Positions 62,193 to 64,000 of a stretch of DNA of 64,000 nucleotides are shown here, piece after piece. The notes beneath the pieces are model-generated. The model was not told where the DNA came from. It made no database searches and worked only from the letters and a program-made list of their open reading frames with translations. This DNA is from Agrobacterium tumefaciens str. B6. Lineage in GTDB: Bacteria; Pseudomonadota; Alphaproteobacteria; Rhizobiales; Rhizobiaceae. Position 1 is the first letter of the stretch. Each line of letters begins with the position of its first letter. The stretch lies in NCBI RefSeq assembly GCF_001541315.1, contig NZ_LMVK01000007.1, positions 62,001-126,000 on the forward strand, given 5' to 3'. Made by a program: the position numbers and the translations under genes.

Positions 62193-63083
62193 TTGGCGGA
62201 AAGTAAGATTGCCGAAAGAGCCTTCTACCAGCCGGGTGCGAGCAGCATCGAAGGCATGCCGACAACGCTTCAGCTCTTTCATAATCACCCGCCCATCATG
62301 CTCCGCCCCCACTGGCACGCGCAGGTGGAGGTGAATTATGTGATGTCGGGATCGGTGCATTACCGCATGGGCGATCATGAACTCTCGCTCGAGGCCGGCC
62401 AGATGTGCATTTTCTGGGGTGGCCAGCCGCACCAGATGGACCGCTCCTCCGACGATTCCTTTTATGCGGGCGCGCATCTGCCGCTCGTGCATTTCTTCCG
62501 AATGCGCCTGCCTGCCGCCGTCTCCAGCCAGTTGATGGGTGGCGCCACAATGGTCAGCGCCGAAACTGACCTGGCGGATAAGGAGAATTTCGGCCGCTGG
62601 TTCCGCTATGTCGCCTCAGGCGATCCGGCCAGAGCGCAACATGCGGTGGAGGAATTGCTGCTGCGGGTGGAACGGATGTTTCTCGAACCCTATTCCGTCG
62701 TATCGTCCGCCGCCGATGCAAAACACAGAGAGGATGAGGAAGGCATGGCGCCATCCATCGGCGTGGTGCGCATGTGCGATTTCATCGCCGCCAATTTCCT
62801 CGACGATATCGACGCGACCGATATTGCCCGCGCCGCATCATTGCATCCGAAATATGCGATGAACCTGTTCCGCAAGTCCACAGGCATGACGCTGATCAAA
62901 TATCTGACCCTGCTACGCCTTTCGCGTGCACAGGCAATGCTGATGACCGGCAAGGACAATATTCTGCAGATCGCCATGGAAAGCGGCTTCGGCTCCGTCA
63001 GCGCCTTCAACAAGGCATTTCGCCAGATCGCCGGCATGTCACCTTCCGATTTCCGCCGCGACATGCGGGCGACGGCGGCTTAG
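62193..63083 (+). CDS. AraC-family regulator of the divergent importer
   Basis: 296 aa with a TTG start at 62193 (MAESKIAERAFYQPG); no in-frame ATG exists until 62253, which would cut the sensor domain, and AAGGG lies upstream. N-terminal cupin sensor PHWHAQVEVNYVMSGSVHYRMGDHELSLEAGQMCIFWGGQPHQM, C-terminal AraC HTH pair (LDDIDATDIARAASLHPKYAMNLFRKSTGMTLIKYL and DNILQIAMESGFGSVSAFNKAFRQIAGMSPSDFRRD). The 92 bases between it and the binding protein gene form a divergent promoter. The inducer is not known. Confidence 0.82.
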   Translation: MAESKIAERAFYQPGASSIEGMPTTLQLFHNHPPIMLRPHWHAQVEVNYVMSGSVHYRMGDHELSLEAGQMCIFWGGQPHQMDRSSDDSFYAGAHLPLVHFFRMRLPAAVSSQLMGGATMVSAETDLADKENFGRWFRYVASGDPARAQHAVEELLLRVERMFLEPYSVVSSAADAKHREDEEGMAPSIGVVRMCDFIAANFLDDIDATDIARAASLHPKYAMNLFRKSTGMTLIKYLTLLRLSRAQAMLMTGKDNILQIAMESGFGSVSAFNKAFRQIAGMSPSDFRRDMRATAA

Positions 63084-63091
63084 GGCACCTC

Positions 63092-63207
63092 CCTCATTCC
63101 TGTGCTTGTCACCGGAATCCAGTCGACGCGCGTCTACGCGGCGAGAGGACTCTTTTCAGCTCAAGACTTTGGCGGGCTGGATCCCTGTGACAATCACAGG
63201 GATGAGG
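63092..63207. repeat. Palindromic intergenic repeat between two AraC genes
   Basis: A 31-base arm at 63092-63122 (starting CCTCATTCCTGTGCTTGTCA) is the reverse complement of 63177-63207 at 27 of 31 positions. The 54 bases between carry no ORF. Located between two convergent genes; it may act as a bidirectional terminator as well as being a repeated element. The TGGATCCCTGTGACAA-type core is one I recall as recurrent in agrobacterial intergenic regions, which a genome search would test. Confidence 0.65.
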
Positions 63208-63220
63208 AGGAGCGTGAAGC

Positions 63221-64000
63221 CTAGTCCCCAATTTCTTCCGGTTTCGGAAAAGCTCCGCCGCGCTGCCGCGCCGCCTGCCGATAAGCCCGGGGCGAACTGC
63301 CGAGCATCCGCCGGAACATGGTGGTGAAGGCGGGAATGTTTTCATAACCGGCATCCAACGCCACATTGGTCACCGCCTCGCCGGCCGCCAGCCTCGGCAG
63401 TGAAGCGAAAATGCAGGCCTGCTGGCGCCAGGTGACGAAACTCACCCCGAGTTCCCGGCGGAACAGGCGCGTGAAAGAGCGGCGGCTGATTCCCATGGCT
63501 GCCGCCCAGTCGTCGATCTCCACCCGTGCTACGGGCTTCTTGAGGAAATCGCGGCAGAGCGCAGCCAGACGCTGATTATCGGGAAAAGGCAATCCGAGCG
63601 GCCTTTCCGGCAGGCGGTTGACCTCGTCCAGCAAAAGCGCGCGCACGAGGCCCTGCCGATGAAATGCCGACGGCTGGTGTTCCTCAGCCAGCAGTTCCGA
63701 AATCAGGCTGGAGGCGAGATCGGTTATTTCCACCACCCGCGGCGCGCCGGCATGGAAGAGATCGGGATGAACGTAAATCGAGTGCATCTCCACCGTGGAA
63801 ATGGTCTCGGCCTCGTGCTGCAGCCCGGCAGGAATGAGGAGCCCGTGACCGGGCGGTATCATCCAGCGCCCATCGGCGGTGCTGACCAGCACCACACCCT
63901 GACGTGCACACCAGATCTGTACCCGGCTGTGGCTGTGGGGCGGGGTTCGGTGCCCCGTGGGATAGACGCGGCAAAGCGCCAGCACCGGTTCATTGGTGCC
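63221..64000 (-). CDS. AraC-family regulator, 5' end outside the window
   Basis: At least 259 codons are open to the right edge; upstream of VLALCRVYP the frame still reads GTNEP, so the true start is outside. N-terminal cupin sensor (PTGHRTPPHSHSRVQIWCARQGVVLVSTADGRWMIPPGHGLLIPAG), then the AraC HTH pair (VARVEIDDWAAAMGISRRSFTRLFRRELGVSFVTWRQQACI and GEAVTNVALDAGYENIPAFTTMFRRMLGSSPRAYRQ). This arrangement is common among regulators of drug-efflux or metabolic genes located divergently; its target lies beyond the window. Confidence 0.85.
   Translation of the reverse strand, partial: GTNEPVLALCRVYPTGHRTPPHSHSRVQIWCARQGVVLVSTADGRWMIPPGHGLLIPAGLQHEAETISTVEMHSIYVHPDLFHAGAPRVVEITDLASSLISELLAEEHQPSAFHRQGLVRALLLDEVNRLPERPLGLPFPDNQRLAALCRDFLKKPVARVEIDDWAAAMGISRRSFTRLFRRELGVSFVTWRQQACIFASLPRLAAGEAVTNVALDAGYENIPAFTTMFRRMLGSSPRAYRQAARQRGGAFPKPEEIGD

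Overview
The window (about 60% GC, no rRNA, tRNA, insertion sequence, phage gene or CRISPR array seen) reads as a piece of an Agrobacterium/Rhizobium genome. The block at 44.5-54.3 kb has the gene order and protein lengths that I recall for the galacturonate/galactarate region of the Agrobacterium fabrum C58 linear chromosome (Udh 265 aa, Gci 378 aa, Gli 292 aa, KduI 277 aa, GaaPQM TRAP carrier). I name the organism as Agrobacterium with good confidence and C58-like from memory only.

Layout. 0-3.2 kb: sn-glycerol-3-phosphate ABC importer (ugpB tail, ugpA, ugpE, ugpC). 3.6-7.6 kb: organosulfur use, an LLM flavin monooxygenase and ssuACB. 7.7-14.4 kb (minus): ABC importer plus a cytoplasmic GH51 arabinofuranosidase, with an unusual two-domain ArsR-type regulator and a 40-base palindrome between them. 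14.6-20.7 kb: an orphan Tat-type sugar-binding protein, diverging from a four-gene overlapping LacI / DUF2264 / 2-hydroxyacid dehydrogenase / TIM-barrel isomerase operon. 20.8-21.6 kb: DUF4160/DUF2442-HTH pair. 21.6-31.4 kb: a tog-like ABC importer (minus) and an oxidoreductase / DUF993 / isomerase / oxidoreductase operon (plus), separated by a TetR regulator; a shared 14-base palindrome sits in both promoters. 31.4-34.7 kb: an island of small genes with a cold-shock gene, its structured leader, ribosomal protein S21, and a repeated 3' RNA element. 34.7-36.4 kb: acyltransferase and a second acyl carrier protein. 36.4-54.3 kb: the pectin/galacturonate block. 54.3-57.7 kb: an M24 peptidase-like protein and a fused Gfo/Idh/MocA-aldo/keto reductase. 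57.8-63.1 kb: another ABC sugar importer with a divergent AraC regulator, and two palindromic intergenic repeats. The window ends inside another AraC regulator.

How the genes work together. The main theme is uptake and breakdown of plant cell-wall sugars. TogMNAB-like proteins import oligogalacturonides; signal-less GH28 and GH105 enzymes cut them in the cytoplasm; KdgF, KduI and KduD carry unsaturated uronate towards 2-keto-3-deoxygluconate; GaaPQM imports free uronates, and Udh, Gli/Gci and KdgD carry galacturonate to 2-oxoglutarate semialdehyde. A GntR-family regulator is in the block, and a 21-base perfect palindrome plus a related site lie in the kdgD and kduI/udh promoter regions. The later steps (KdgK/KdgA, semialdehyde dehydrogenase) are not in the window. 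The two systems at 14.6-20.7 and 21.6-31.4 kb use tog-type binding proteins but have enzymes whose substrate I cannot name; these are the best candidates for undescribed pathways.
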